Shown here piece after piece: positions 5,731 through 6,232 of a stretch of 6,232 bases of DNA (the first letter of the stretch is position 1; the number at the start of each line of letters is the position of its first letter). Below the pieces are notes generated by a model. It was not told the DNA's origin. It made no database searches and worked only from the letters and a program-made list of their open reading frames with translations. The stretch is from Paracoccaceae bacterium (lineage in GTDB: Bacteria > Pseudomonadota > Alphaproteobacteria > Rhodobacterales > Rhodobacteraceae). Where the stretch lies: positions 1 to 6,232 of the forward strand of contig JANSYB010000155.1 in the NCBI GenBank assembly GCA_024742655.1, given 5' to 3'. Made by a program: the position numbers and the translations under genes.

Positions 5731-6232
5731 GCAATCCGCCCATTGCACTGACATTTGCCTCAGGCGCCGTGACCAGGCCGGCCCGCGTGTCCAACGCCGA
5801 TACCCCGCCCAAGGCGAAATCGCGCTTTGGCATCCGCGCCGAGGCCCGCGCCGAGCTTGGCGCGGCCTATGCCGGCCTGCTGGGGGTCGAGGCGATGGCG
5901 CGCGATATCCTCGAGGCGATGGTGATCTCGGATGCCCAAAGCCCCGATGACCTGCCGCAGCCGCAGGCGCTGGCCGACGGACTGGCGGCCGTGGGCCTTC
6001 TGACCGAGGTCGAAAACCTGCCCAGTTGCACGAATGATGCCTGGCCGGCGCTGGCGCAGATGACCAGTGGGCAATACATCCTCGTGCTGGAACAGCGTCT
6101 GGGTGAGCTGATCATCTTCGACACCACCTGCACCGACAACCGCGCAACGGTCTCCCTGTCCGAATTCGAGCCCTATTTCACCGGCATGATCGTGCGCGCC
6201 GAGGCGCCGCTGAAACAGATTTCCCGCGCGCA
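5727..6232 (+). CDS. Type I secretion ABC transporter, N-terminal C39-like domain only (right edge cut)
   Basis: An open frame of 168 codons runs off the right edge. The best start is TTG at 5727, overlapping the TGA of the TolC gene by four bases and preceded by a G run (5716-5721); this suggests translational coupling. GTG codons at 5769 and 5787 are alternatives, and the first in-frame ATG (5895) would remove much of the domain. After an unstructured 30-residue lead, residues about 38-160 look like the degenerate peptidase C39 domain that begins many type I exporters: ALAQMTSGQYILVLEQ (108-123), ELIIFDTT (127-134) and LSEFEPYFTGMIVRAE (144-159). No cysteine lies where the catalytic Cys should be (the only ones are 101 and 135) and the usual His is Gln/Tyr, so it should bind rather than cleave cargo. 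The transmembrane and Walker regions would lie beyond the window. The identification rests on this domain and on context. Confidence 0.75.
   Translation, partial: MSNPPIALTFASGAVTRPARVSNADTPPKAKSRFGIRAEARAELGAAYAGLLGVEAMARDILEAMVISDAQSPDDLPQPQALADGLAAVGLLTEVENLPSCTNDAWPALAQMTSGQYILVLEQRLGELIIFDTTCTDNRATVSLSEFEPYFTGMIVRAEAPLKQISRA

Noticed and set aside
4387..5754. A 455-codon open frame antisense to the TolC-family gene
   Set aside because: Its product is a low-information Gln/Gly/Arg-rich sequence with no motif. The sense strand gives a clear lipoprotein signal and a complete TolC fold pattern.
5693..5950. An 85-codon plus-strand ORF at the TolC/ABC junction
   Set aside because: It overlaps both genes in another frame. 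The C39-like domain is encoded in the frame starting at 5727.

Overview
The DNA is GC-rich, with the strong GC preference at third codon positions typical of an alphaproteobacterium. The mix of protein families (an ArgE-type M20 deacetylase beside a BapA-type adhesin and its own type I secretion genes) fits the Rhodobacteraceae (Paracoccus/Roseobacter group). That placement is an inference from gene style, not from a marker gene.

Layout. Positions 1-863, minus strand: the N-terminal three quarters of an acetylornithine deacetylase (argE), cut by the left window edge. Positions 864-1121: a divergent, non-coding intergenic region holding a possible argE promoter, an A-tract direct repeat, and inverted repeats around the start of the next gene. 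Positions 1122-4334, plus strand: a complete 1070-residue BapA-type surface adhesin with a prefix domain, a glycine-rich linker, about seven Ig-like repeats of roughly 100 residues, a divergent eighth module and a type I secretion C-terminal module. Positions 4335-4413: a short gap with a strong GC hairpin. Positions 4414-5730: a complete TolC-family outer-membrane lipoprotein. Positions 5727 to the right edge: the start of a type I secretion ABC transporter, seen only as its degenerate C39-like N-terminal domain; it probably starts at a TTG codon that overlaps the stop of the TolC gene.

How they work together: the three plus-strand genes look like one secretion locus with the cargo (adhesin) first, then the outer-membrane channel, then the inner-membrane ABC exporter. 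A periplasmic adaptor (membrane fusion protein) would be expected just beyond the right edge. The product would be a biofilm or surface-attachment protein exported in one step and displayed on or released from the cell. argE is a housekeeping arginine-biosynthesis gene and is probably only a neighbour.

The system type is known (BapA with BapBCD in Salmonella and Paracoccus). The less ordinary parts are the mutually exclusive GC hairpins around the adhesin start codon, the absence of RTX repeats, a GAAG motif in the linker where a LapG-like protease might act, and the hairpin separating cargo from exporter genes.
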